Below are positions 1 to 6,772 of a stretch of DNA of 12,110 bases, one piece after another (position 1 is the first letter of the stretch; every line of letters begins with the position of its first letter). Source of the DNA: JABDJZ01 sp047619685 (GTDB taxonomy: Bacteria; Bacteroidota; Rhodothermia; Rhodothermales; UBA10348); assembly GCA_047619685.1 (NCBI GenBank), contig JBLHLC010000076.1, positions 1 to 12,110 on the forward strand, in the 5' to 3' direction. A model generated the notes under the pieces. The model ran no database searches, was not told the DNA's origin, and saw only the letters and a program-made list of their open reading frames with translations. The translations under genes and the position numbers were made by a program.

Positions 1-363
1 GGAGACGTTTTCTACTCCGCGTACTGGTATCCCCAGATTGCCGTCTACGACGACATACAAGGCTGGAAAGCGGACCAGTACTTCGGAAATGGGGAATTCT
101 ATATGGGATACGCCACGTATGATGTTTCCCTGACCGTACCGCAACCGTGGATTCTGGACGCCACCGGCGTTCTCCAGAATCCCGAGGCCGTCCGTTCAAA
201 TCAGACGTTGGTGCGCACTGAAGCGGCCCGAGCGAATCCCGAGTACATCGTCAGGGTGGTGGACGAGGAAGACCGATACCGCGCCACCGTTCCCAGCAAG
301 ACCTGCCCTGGCTGTCGGCCGTCAGCCCCTGGGCGAAGTCGAAACCTGACGCCAATCGGTTAA
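1..363 (+). pseudogene. M1-family metallopeptidase, internal fragment, broken at 3' end
   Basis: The reading frame is open from the first base of the window. It contains stretches such as YWYPQIAVYDDIQGWKADQY and FYMGYATYDVSLTVP, followed by a NP-rich segment. These resemble the N-terminal beta domain of the large secreted M1-type (gluzincin) metallopeptidases common in Rhodothermia and Gemmatimonadota. Similarity seems to stop near base 300 (after ATVPSK). The rest, up to the TAA at 361-363, is low-complexity and Cys/Pro/Arg-rich, unlike the family. The catalytic HExxH domain, which should follow several hundred residues later, is absent here, so the gene was cut and joined to unrelated DNA leading into the recombinase fragment. 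The 5' part lies outside the window. The family is assigned from recalled consensus; the truncation is seen directly. Confidence 0.6.
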
Positions 364-493
364 GCGTGCCTTTCGAAAAATCGGTGGCCCGGGCCCCCGG
401 CTCAGTACCCGTCACCGTCAATCTGGCGAGCTCCCAGGGATAAGCCGGCAGTTCCCGGTTGACGTCCCAAACGGGAAACTCGCGCTAAAGAAG

Positions 494-1312
494 TTGAAGC
501 GGTTCGCAGGCAGGGAAGAGGTACAGGTTGGCGAGGTAGATCGCGCCTTCCTCCGACGATTTGATGCGTGGATGGAGAAGACGCTCGGCAATGCGGTGAA
601 CATGCGAGCGAAGAGCATGACCATTCTTAGACACGTGTTCCGGCAGGCCATTCAGGATGGCATCGTGGCTCCTTCAGATGATCCCTTCCTGCACCTGCAG
701 ATCAAGAGGGGCAAGGTCACAAAGGAGTCGCTGACGATAGAGGAGATCCAGGCGCTGTCGGATTTGGATCTGGCCGGAGAGCCAGCATTCGAACTGGCGC
801 GCGACACATTTCTGTTTGCTTTCTTCGTGGCCGGGATCCGTTGGGGCGACGTCTGCACGCTGCGAGTGCGCGACATCCGAGACGGGCGGCTGCACTACAC
901 GATGAGGAAGACCGGCACGTCAAAGGCGATGAAGTTGAGTCAGCCTGCGCTAGCGATCACTGAGAAGTATCTGGATGACAGCGACGCTCCCGATTGTTTC
1001 GTCTTTCCGATCCTGGACGCGAACTGTGACTACAGCGATCCTGTGTTCTTGCGCAGGCAGCAGTCGTCAAAGAACGTGGTCGTCAATCGCAATCTGCAGA
1101 TGCTTGCCAAAAGGATCGGTACGACCGTTCCGATCTCGTTCCACTTGGCGCGGCACTCGTTTGCGGACTTCGCCCGGAGGAAAGGGGCAGATCTGTACGA
1201 CATTTCGAAGGCGCTGGGTCACTCGAAGCTCCAGACGACGCAGATGTACCTTGCGGGGTTTGATCAGGGGGCCGAGGACGAATTAATAACTGGGCTTTTC
1301 GATTCCGAATGA
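494..1312 (+). CDS. Tyrosine recombinase/integrase, N-terminally shortened
   Basis: This is a site-specific recombinase of the phage-integrase superfamily, which cuts and rejoins DNA through a tyrosine. Numbering from the TTG at 494 (272 aa): residues 1-70 form the helical core-binding domain. The catalytic residues are R116 (GIRWGD), K139 (MRKTG), H217 and R220 (HLAR), H243 (LGHSKLQ) and nucleophile Y252 (TTQMYLAGF), so the catalytic set looks complete. The arrangement is typical of Bacteroidetes-type integrases of about 400 aa, but the N-terminal arm-binding domain is missing. The frame stays open upstream to 350 and reads protein-like just before the TTG (GKLALKKLKRFAG) with no ATG, GTG or TTG between 350 and 494. 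The gene therefore looks 5'-truncated rather than naturally short, and no good ribosome-binding site precedes 494. It may be inactive or poorly expressed. Confidence 0.85.
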   Translation: MKRFAGREEVQVGEVDRAFLRRFDAWMEKTLGNAVNMRAKSMTILRHVFRQAIQDGIVAPSDDPFLHLQIKRGKVTKESLTIEEIQALSDLDLAGEPAFELARDTFLFAFFVAGIRWGDVCTLRVRDIRDGRLHYTMRKTGTSKAMKLSQPALAITEKYLDDSDAPDCFVFPILDANCDYSDPVFLRRQQSSKNVVVNRNLQMLAKRIGTTVPISFHLARHSFADFARRKGADLYDISKALGHSKLQTTQMYLAGFDQGAEDELITGLFDSE

Positions 1313-1340
1313 TGATGTACCAAAGCAGCACCAGGGCGGA

Positions 1341-1604
1341 CTAGTCTACATGGGGGGTAGACTGTTCGCGTGAATCGTTGCTCGTGGTAGTCCCTCCCGC
1401 ACCGCGTTTCAAGAGCCCGTAGTCAGGTGGTCGGGCAGTGTAGTCGTGGCCGTCAGGGCTGATTTCGACAATGGGCACGTGCTTTACACCTCTTGACATA
1501 TCCCAGAGATGTCGGATTGCATTAATAACGGTCCAGCCGAAATCAACCCACTCACCATGAGTGATGTCCTCGAACCATCGGTTGATGGACGGCTTTATCC
1601 TCCG
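1341..1604 (-). pseudogene. Unidentified C-terminal protein remnant
   Basis: On the minus strand the frame from about 1604 down to the TAG at 1341-1343 reads as convincing protein, with pieces such as WFEDITHGEWVDFGWTVINA and GVKHVPIVEISPDG followed by a Gly/Thr/Ser-rich tail. The only in-frame ATG is at 1499 and would leave 52 residues; the protein-like sequence starts further upstream and runs straight into antisense fumarase sequence, so the 5' end is missing. I do not recognise the family. It is most likely the last 85 or so residues of a larger, lost gene. Its stop codon lies in the left arm of a 7-bp inverted repeat (1343-1363). Confidence 0.35.
1343..1363. repeat. Perfect 7-bp inverted repeat downstream of the recombinase
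   Basis: AGTCTAC (1343-1349) and GTAGACT (1357-1363) are perfect inverted copies around a 7-nt ATGGGGG spacer, 30 bases after the recombinase stop codon. No T-tract follows on either strand, so an intrinsic terminator is unlikely. It could be a half-site pair for the adjacent recombinase or a simple RNA hairpin; the sequence alone does not decide. Confidence 0.5.
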
Positions 1605-2070
1605 AGCGGCGCCCTGCGCGGGCTGGCCGTTGCCTTGATCAAGATCGCCAGCGACGTGCGACTACTCGCCTCGGGTCCGCGCTGCGGTCGGTCACGACGA
1701 AGCCATCGGCGTAGGCGGGATGTCGGGCCACCTCAAACTGAACACCAGCAAGCCGTTGCTCGCGTACTGCCTGCTGCATCAGATCCGCCTGCTGGCCGAC
1801 GGCTGCCTTTCGTTCTCCCGGCGCTGCATCGCCGAGATGGAGCCGGAGTGGGAAACGATCTCCCGCCACCTGGATCGCTCGCTTATGCTGGTGACCGCGC
1901 TCGCTCCGCACGTCGGCTACGAGCGCGCGGCTCACGCGACCAAAATAGCGCTCGACGAGAACAAGACCCTTCGCGAGGCGGTTCTCGAACTGGAACTGCT
2001 ATCAGCCGACCAGTACGACGCCGTGGTAGATCCGGCGGCAATGACCGGCAGCTCCGACCTCGAGAAGTGA
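1605..2070 (+). pseudogene. fumC: Class II fumarase (FumC-type), 5'-truncated with internal deletion
   Basis: Two adjacent frames carry consecutive parts of a class II fumarase, the TCA-cycle enzyme converting fumarate and malate. Segment 1 (1605-1688) reads SGALRGLAVALIKIASDV and ends in SGPRCG. Segment 2 (1687-2070) reads VGHDEAIGVGGMSGHLKLN, LLADGC, RSLMLVTALAPHVGYERAA and ends with the usual DPAAMTG tail. In intact enzymes these are separated by roughly 34 residues holding the GSSxMPxKxNP signature and catalytic loop; here they abut at 1686-1690 and change frame. About 310 N-terminal residues are also missing, because the sequence before 1605 is unrelated. The gene therefore cannot make fumarase. 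An ATG at 1720 could start a 116-residue C-terminal piece, but without the active-site loop. The stop at 2068-2070 lies 25 bases before the aconitase start, suggesting a former fumarase-aconitase operon. Confidence 0.85.
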
Positions 2071-2083
2071 GCCTGAATCAAAC

Positions 2084-2090
2084 AAGGAGA
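2084..2090 (+). promoter_or_regulatory. Strong ribosome-binding site of the aconitase gene
   Basis: AAGGAGA lies 5 bases before the ATG at 2096, near-perfect complementarity to the 16S tail. It fixes this start. Several neighbouring genes lack such a site. Confidence 0.8.
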
Positions 2091-2095
2091 TCGCC

Positions 2096-4036
2096 ATGCC
2101 CCGCAACGTCACCCAGAAGTTGATCGAATCCCACCTGGTCGACGGCACCCCCGAAGCCGCTCAGGAGATCGCTCTGAAGATCGACCAAACCCTGACCCAG
2201 GACGCCACCGGCACCATGGTGATGCTCGAGCTTGAGGCGCTGCGCCTGGACCGAGTGAAGACGGAGGTGTCGGTGCAGTACGTCGACCACAACCTGCTTC
2301 AGGCCGACTCCAAGAACGCGGACGACCACCGATTCCTGCGCAGCGCCTGCCGGCGCTTCGGTGTCTGGTACAGCCGTCCCGGCAACGGCGTGAGCCATCC
2401 GGTGCACATGGAGCGGTTTGGGGTTCCGGGGAAGACACTGCTCGGCTCGGACAGCCATACCTGCTCGGCCGGTTCGCTCGGTATGCTGGCGATCGGGGCG
2501 GGCGGACTGGAGGTCGCTCTGGCCATGGCTGGCGAGCCGTACCGCCTGACAATGCCACGGGTGATGGGTGTGCGTCTGACCGGACAGCTGGCAGAATGGG
2601 TCAGCGCGAAGGACGTCATCTTGGAGATGCTGCGCCGCCACGGCGTGGATGGCGGCGTCGGCAAGGTGATCGAGTACTACGGTCCGGGTGTGGCCACCCT
2701 CTCGGCGATGGAACGGCACGTCATCGCCAACATGGGCGCCGAGATGGGCGCAACGACCACCGTCTTTCCCGCTGACGAGCGAACTAGGGAGTTTCTGCGC
2801 CGGCAGGGCCGCGAAGAGAACTTCGTCGAGCTGCTGCCGGACGATGGGGCCGAATATGACGAAGAGGACGAGATCGATCTGTCCGGACTCGAGCCGCTCA
2901 TCGCCTGCCCGACCAGCCCGGGCAACGTCGTGCCGGTGCGCGAGGTGGCCGGCCGTCCGATTGGCCAGGCATACATCGGATCCTCGGCGAACCCGGCGCT
3001 GCGGGACCTTGCTGTTCCAGCCCTGATGGTCGACGGGCGGCGGGTCGACCCAGACGTCTCGTTCGACATCAATCCGGCGAGCCGACAGATACTGGAGAAC
3101 TTAATCGACCTCGGCCTGCTGGGAAAGCTGGTCCGCGCTGGAGCGCGCCTCCACCAGGCCGGTTGCGGTGGCTGCATCGGCATGGGGCAGGCCCCGGCCA
3201 CAGACACGATCAGCTTGCGCACTGTGCCGCGTAACTTCCCCGGCCGTTCAGGCACCCGGGAGGACCAGGTCTACCTGTGCAGCCCGGAGACCGCGACCGC
3301 CTCGGCCCTCTCCGGGAAGATCACCGATCCCCGGCAGATCGGCATGCCGTATCCCCTGTTCTCCGAACCGGAGACGATCCGTATCAACACCGAGATGCTC
3401 GTCGCCCCGGAGCCGAAGGACATCGGCCGGGTTGAACTGGCCAAGGGCCCGAATATCTCCTCGCTGCCGGAGTTCGGTCCGCTTCCGGACAATCTGACGG
3501 GGCCGGTCCTGCTGAAAGTCGGCGACAACATCTCCACCGACGAGATCCTGCCGGCCGGAGCGCAAGTGCTGCCGTTGCGTAGCAACATCCCGGCGATCAG
3601 CGAATTCGTCTTCTGGCAAGTGGACCCGGATTTCGCCAAGCGGGCGGCGGATTTCAAGGGCGGCGGATTCCTGATTGTCGGCGGCGACAACTACGGCCAG
3701 GGCTCCAGCCGCGAGCACGCCGCCATCGCGCCGCGTTACCTCGGGTTGCGGGCGGTGTTGACCAAGGGGTTCGCCCGTATCCACCGGCAGAACCTGGTCA
3801 ACTTCGGCATCCTGCCGCTGACCTTTGTCGATCCGGCCGATTACGACGCCGTTGAGGCGGGTGACGAGCTGTCGCTGGCGGGCCTGTGGCGGGGGCTGCA
3901 GTGCCAGCAGATGACGGTGCGCAACGAGACCCGCGGCCAGGAATTCGCGGTGCGGCATGGTCTCAGTCCACGCGAGCAGGAGATGGTGCTGGCCGGTGGA
4001 CTGATAAACCATCTGCGGCGACAGCATGAAGGGTAG
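2096..4036 (+). CDS. Aconitate hydratase, short single-chain (AcnA/IPMI-like) type
   Basis: This 646-residue protein should isomerise citrate and isocitrate in the cytoplasm. Length and domain order fit the short putative aconitase group (TIGR01342-like) rather than the 890-residue AcnA. It shows LLGSDSHTCSAGSLGMLAIG (116-134), AGCGGCIGMGQAP (355-367) with the Cys pair C357/C360, SLRTVPRNFPGRSGT (373-387), and a swivel domain with GDNISTDEILPAG (476-488) and DNYGQGSSREHAA (531-543), whose SRE holds the substrate-binding arginine. One feature is odd: where aconitases normally have IGSCTN, with the first cluster cysteine, this one has IGSSANP (294-300), and an extra cysteine, C271, sits in PLIACPTSPGN. 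It may be a subfamily trait, an apo-like enzyme or a re-liganded cluster. Start and RBS are clear. The fumarase remnant upstream and NDH-2 downstream (convergent) support a role in central carbon metabolism. Confidence 0.9.
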   Translation: MPRNVTQKLIESHLVDGTPEAAQEIALKIDQTLTQDATGTMVMLELEALRLDRVKTEVSVQYVDHNLLQADSKNADDHRFLRSACRRFGVWYSRPGNGVSHPVHMERFGVPGKTLLGSDSHTCSAGSLGMLAIGAGGLEVALAMAGEPYRLTMPRVMGVRLTGQLAEWVSAKDVILEMLRRHGVDGGVGKVIEYYGPGVATLSAMERHVIANMGAEMGATTTVFPADERTREFLRRQGREENFVELLPDDGAEYDEEDEIDLSGLEPLIACPTSPGNVVPVREVAGRPIGQAYIGSSANPALRDLAVPALMVDGRRVDPDVSFDINPASRQILENLIDLGLLGKLVRAGARLHQAGCGGCIGMGQAPATDTISLRTVPRNFPGRSGTREDQVYLCSPETATASALSGKITDPRQIGMPYPLFSEPETIRINTEMLVAPEPKDIGRVELAKGPNISSLPEFGPLPDNLTGPVLLKVGDNISTDEILPAGAQVLPLRSNIPAISEFVFWQVDPDFAKRAADFKGGGFLIVGGDNYGQGSSREHAAIAPRYLGLRAVLTKGFARIHRQNLVNFGILPLTFVDPADYDAVEAGDELSLAGLWRGLQCQQMTVRNETRGQEFAVRHGLSPREQEMVLAGGLINHLRRQHEG

Positions 4037-4052
4037 AGCGACGCGTCCACCT

Positions 4053-4145
4053 AATGCTGATCCAGAACGTCAGCTCCTCGCGTCGGGGCTACTGCCAGCG
4101 GTAGAGATGGACCGGCTGCTCGATCCCCGGCCCATGACCAAGCCG
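4053..4145 (+). pseudogene. Possible C-terminal tail of a second fumarase/aspartase-type gene
   Basis: Just after the aconitase stop, one plus-strand frame reads LLASGLLPAVEMDRLLDPRP followed by MTKPG. This resembles the last helix and tail of class II fumarase/aspartate ammonia-lyase proteins, which typically end GxLxxEExDxLLDPxxMTxPG. Only about 30 residues are recognisable. The frame continues without similarity into the region antisense to the NDH-2 gene. If correct, aconitase is flanked by lyase remnants on both sides, which would fit a tandem duplication or a gene replaced from within. The match is short and made by eye. Confidence 0.3.
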
Positions 4146-4169
4146 GGACGGACGGTGTCGTCCGCCAGC

Positions 4170-5516
4170 CTAAAGATGGGATTCCGGCACGGTCATGTCA
4201 TCCTCCCGCCGCACGCGCGTCACCTTGAGGGGCGGTGACCCTGTGATCAAGCGGGCGCCCTTGTGGGCGAAGAGAAAATTCCACAACCAGTTCCACATGA
4301 CCACCGCCTTGGCGCGGAAGCCGATGAGGAACATGATATGCACCAGACCCCAGACCACCCAGGCAAACCAGCCGGTGAGCCGGTGACCGGCGACCTCGGC
4401 CACCGCCCGGTTGCGGCCTATGGTGGCCATAGTGCCCTTGTCGCGGAAGCGGAATGCCGGACGCGCGTCGGGCGCAGATCCGTCACGGACTTCGCGGGCG
4501 ATGACGCGCGCCACGTAACGTCCGCCTTGAATCGCCGCCTGGGCCATCCCCGGCAGCCCGTCCGGGTAGCGTTCGTCGTGCGCGACGGCTAGATCGCCAA
4601 TGACGAAGACTTCGGGATGACCGGGCAACGAGAGGTCGTTCGCCACGGGCACGCGGCCGCGCGGATCGAGCGCCACACCCAGGCTGCGCGCCAGGGGCGA
4701 AGCCTGCACGCCGGCGGCCCAGAACACGTTGGCCGCGGACAGGAACTCGTCGCCCACGCGCACGCCTGTCGGGCCGACATCGGTGACCAGGGCCCGCGTG
4801 CGGACCTCGACGCCAAGGTGTTCGAGATCGTGGCGTGCCCGCCGCGACAAGGTCGGGTCCATGCCCGATAGCACGCGCTCGCTGCCCTCGAACAGTACGA
4901 CCCGCGCGGTGGTGGTGTCGATGTTGCGGAAATCGTGGGGGATGGTGCGTGCGGCGATCTCCTTGAGCGCTCCGGCCAGTTCCACGCCCGTCGGGCCAGC
5001 GCCCACCACGACGAAGGTGAGCTTTGCGCGCCGTGTCGCCGGATCAGATTCCTGCTCGGCCTCTTCGAAGGCCAGCAGGATGCGTCGCCGGATCTCCAGG
5101 GCATCATCGATGGTTTTCAGGCCCGGGGCGCTGGCGGCCCACTCATCGTGACCGAAATAACTGTGCGTGGCGCCGGTGGCCAGCACGAGATAGTCGTAGC
5201 GCGTCTCTCCGCCCTGGTGCTCCACAACGTGACGTTCCAGATCGATTGCATCAACGTTGTTCAGGTACACATGGCAATTGCGCTGGCGGTTTAGGATCTT
5301 GCGGATGGGCTCGGCGATCTCGGCGGGTGAGAGCACCGCCGCCGCCACCTGGTAGAGCAGCGGCTGGAACAGGTGGTAGTTGTTACGGTCGAACACCGCC
5401 ACGTTTACCGGGGCGCCCCCCAGTCCCTTGGCCGCGTTCAAGCCGCCGAAACCGCCGCCCACGATGATCACGCGCGGGCGACGCGGCAGAACACGATTGG
5501 TGGGCTGGCTGGCCAC
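4170..5516 (-). CDS. ndh: Type II NADH dehydrogenase (NDH-2), membrane-associated FAD oxidoreductase
   Basis: This single-subunit, non-proton-pumping enzyme passes electrons from NADH through FAD to the quinone pool. Numbering from the GTG at 5516 (448 aa): the FAD-binding Rossmann motif VIIVGGGFGG is at 16-25, LFQPLLYQVA at 49-58, LATGATHSYFG at 112-122, the second NADH-binding Rossmann motif VVVGAGPTGVELAG at 169-182, VFVIGD at 303-308, and AQAAIQGG (325-332) at the quinone/FAD site. A Trp-rich hydrophobic C-terminal stretch (382-416) fits membrane attachment. Start choice: GTG at 5516 has GGAG about 9 bases upstream; a TTG at 5543 would add nine residues but lacks a comparable site. The gene stands alone, convergent with aconitase. 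No frameshift or missing motif was seen. Confidence 0.92.
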   Translation of the reverse strand: MASQPTNRVLPRRPRVIIVGGGFGGLNAAKGLGGAPVNVAVFDRNNYHLFQPLLYQVAAAVLSPAEIAEPIRKILNRQRNCHVYLNNVDAIDLERHVVEHQGGETRYDYLVLATGATHSYFGHDEWAASAPGLKTIDDALEIRRRILLAFEEAEQESDPATRRAKLTFVVVGAGPTGVELAGALKEIAARTIPHDFRNIDTTTARVVLFEGSERVLSGMDPTLSRRARHDLEHLGVEVRTRALVTDVGPTGVRVGDEFLSAANVFWAAGVQASPLARSLGVALDPRGRVPVANDLSLPGHPEVFVIGDLAVAHDERYPDGLPGMAQAAIQGGRYVARVIAREVRDGSAPDARPAFRFRDKGTMATIGRNRAVAEVAGHRLTGWFAWVVWGLVHIMFLIGFRAKAVVMWNWLWNFLFAHKGARLITGSPPLKVTRVRREDDMTVPESHL

Positions 5517-5999
5517 GGCATTTCTCCGATTTATACAGGCCAATATTTGACCCGGATTATTGATGAATGTTGAATGACGAAAGCCTCTCTGTCGGCTAAC
5601 GTTGTTTTACCACAAACTACCTTTCAAGCCATTGCACGGCAAAACTTACCCAGTCACACCCTTAGGGTGGTATGGAAACAGGTATGGAATCGGCCCCTGT
5701 AAGGACACCCTCAGAGGGTATCCAACCTTCCCTCAGCCCCCGAGCATGTAGGGGCTGTAGCTACGGCGAGCGCAGAGGCCTTTCTCCGGTCTATCCAACT
5801 CTACCAGCACGATCCACAGGCCGCTCATAAGGGCCGAGCCTAGTGCTTCCCTCAAGGAATCTACTTGGCACACGGTGTCGAAGAGACACCTCCGGCGGTC
5901 AGGCAATTGTCGGGGCGAAGCATCACTCTAATCGTATCTGTCCGAAGGCAATCCCAATTGCGCCCGCAGTAGTCGAAACGGTCCTGGTGACTGGGAAAT
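5517..5999. other. Long region with no intact gene; small palindromes and a possible remnant
   Basis: No convincing gene is visible on either strand. There are two 13-nt odd palindromes, CACCCT-T-AGGGTG (5657-5669) and ACCCTC-A-GAGGGT (5707-5719), with centres exactly 50 bases apart. A direct repeat GGTATGGAA occurs at 5669-5677 and 5681-5689. AGCCCC/GGGGCT (5735-5740/5751-5756) and GGTGTC/GACACC (5874-5879/5885-5890) can form hairpins. A plus-strand frame ending at 5843 contains AEAFLRSIQLYQHDPQAAHK, helical and protein-like, which could be the end of a lost gene, but I cannot name it. The 5' flank of the NDH-2 gene lies at 5517-5600, and no clear promoter was found there. Confidence 0.5.
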
Positions 6000-6182
6000 C
6001 TAGCGTACCAGCACCACCGAGCCGCCCGCTCGCCAGTCACTCGCGCTAATTGAGAAGTGGTACATCCCCGGCGATAACCGGGACAGGTCAAGGGGCAGGC
6101 GCAGGATTCCCGGTTCTATGTTGCGAGCGAAAGTTAGCACTTGACGACCAAGGAGGTCGTGAACTGTGAAGCCCCGCGACGT
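6000..6182 (-). pseudogene. Orphan type IX (type A) sorting domain remnant, minus strand
   Basis: The minus strand encodes FTVHDLLGRQVLTFARNIEP, then LSPGMYHFSISA and ends in a short Val/Leu tail ending LVR, with a TAG at 6000-6002. This is the layout of the type A C-terminal sorting domain (VxVYDxLGR, then G-x-Y, ending in a KVxLxR-like strand) that directs proteins to the type IX secretion system. Only the last 60 codons are intact, with an in-frame TGA at 6183-6185. Weakly domain-like sequence continues beyond that stop to about 6230, so it appears to be a mutated tail of a lost secreted protein. It faces away from a second such remnant at 6295-6600. Confidence 0.6.
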
Positions 6183-6223
6183 TCATTTACCAAACATAAG
6201 TATGGGACTGCCTATTGGCGCAA

Positions 6224-6328
6224 ATGACCCCATCAGCAGCCCCCCTCAACGAACGTCAACGCCGCTTCGTCGAAGCCTACCTTGACTGCGGTAGTGGCGC
6301 GCCATTACATCGACGGACGCCGAAGTAG
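6224..6328 (+). pseudogene. Possible phage terminase small-subunit N-terminal remnant
   Basis: A 34-codon frame starts at ATG 6224 and contains LNERQRRFVEAYLDCGSG, very like the first helix of Terminase_2-type small subunits (LTxKQxRFVxEYLxDxNAT). The DNA-recognition remainder is missing, and the frame runs out at TAG 6326-6328 inside the start of the neighbouring sorting-domain remnant. No other phage genes are present. The match is short and unverified, but a prophage scar near tRNA-Leu would be unsurprising. Confidence 0.3.
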
Positions 6329-6600
6329 ACCTCCCCACCGAGTTCACCCTCCTGCCCAACTACCCGAACCCCTTCAACCAATCCACCGTCCTTCGCTTTG
6401 GCGTGCCCTCAGCTAGCCACGTACGCATTTCGCTCTTCGACATACTCGGCCGGGAGCAGCGCGTGGCCGTCGATGAGGTCCTGCCGGCAGGGTGGCACGA
6501 GGTGCTGCTTGAGATGGGCGTTCTGCCATTGGGGACTTACTTCCAATTGATGCAGGCCGGAGGCACGATTAGCACGCGCTCGCTGGCGCTGGTGCGTTGA
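6295..6600 (+). pseudogene. Orphan type IX (type A) sorting domain remnant, plus strand
   Basis: The frame is open from 6295 (after TAG 6292-6294) to TGA 6598-6600. It reads TEFTLLPNYPNPFNQSTVLR, HVRISLFDILGREQRVAV, LPAGWHEVLLE and GTYFQLMQAGG, and ends in SLALVR. This is a nearly complete type A sorting domain: NYPNPF box, DILGR turn, AGxHxVxxE strand and terminal LVR strand. No passenger protein and no normal start codon precede it, although an ATG at 6403 lies inside the domain. It is the detached tail of a type IX cargo protein. A functional gene would need hundreds of upstream codons, and these are not in the window. Confidence 0.75.
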
Positions 6601-6720
6601 GGTTGTCTAAGGGGATGCTGGTCTCCAGTATTGGCGATTCTCGCTTCAGCCTTTCAAATGAAAGCAGTCGCAATTACAATAAGGCCTCACAGATCCCTAC
6701 CTATTTCCACACCGCTCAAC

Positions 6721-6754
6721 AAAAAAACCGCTGCAAGTCATTGACCTACAGCGG
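6721..6754 (-). terminator. Rho-independent terminator of tRNA-Leu
   Basis: Read on the minus strand, CCGCTG...CAGCGG (6754-6749 with 6733-6728) forms a 6-bp GC-rich stem. It is extended by an inner AGGTC/GACTT-type stem around a short loop and is followed at once by seven T residues (6727-6721). It lies about 18 bases downstream of the tRNA 3' end, so it ends that transcript. Confidence 0.85.
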
Positions 6755-6772
6755 CTTCCTGCCTTAGCAGAG

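Noticed and set aside
1720..2070. The 116-codon piece considered as a functional small gene
   Set aside because: It is exactly the fumarase C-terminal helical domain, without active-site loop, and no ribosome-binding site lies before ATG 1720.
1509..2123. 204-codon open frame through the fumarase region
   Set aside because: Only codons 33-60 are fumarase-like; after the deletion junction it is an Arg/Pro-rich out-of-frame shadow of the true C-terminal segment.
2078..2719. 213-codon minus-strand open frame opposite aconitase
   Set aside because: Antisense shadow of a well-supported gene; His/Gln-rich composition typical of such shadows and no family motif.
3248..4027. 259-codon minus-strand open frame opposite the aconitase C-terminus
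   Set aside because: Long only because of GC-rich codon bias in the real plus-strand gene; no recognisable domain and no RBS.
5843..6091. Short open frames on both strands between NDH-2 and the sorting-domain remnants
   Set aside because: No family-like sequence; the minus-strand frame only overlaps the sorting-domain remnant in the wrong frame.
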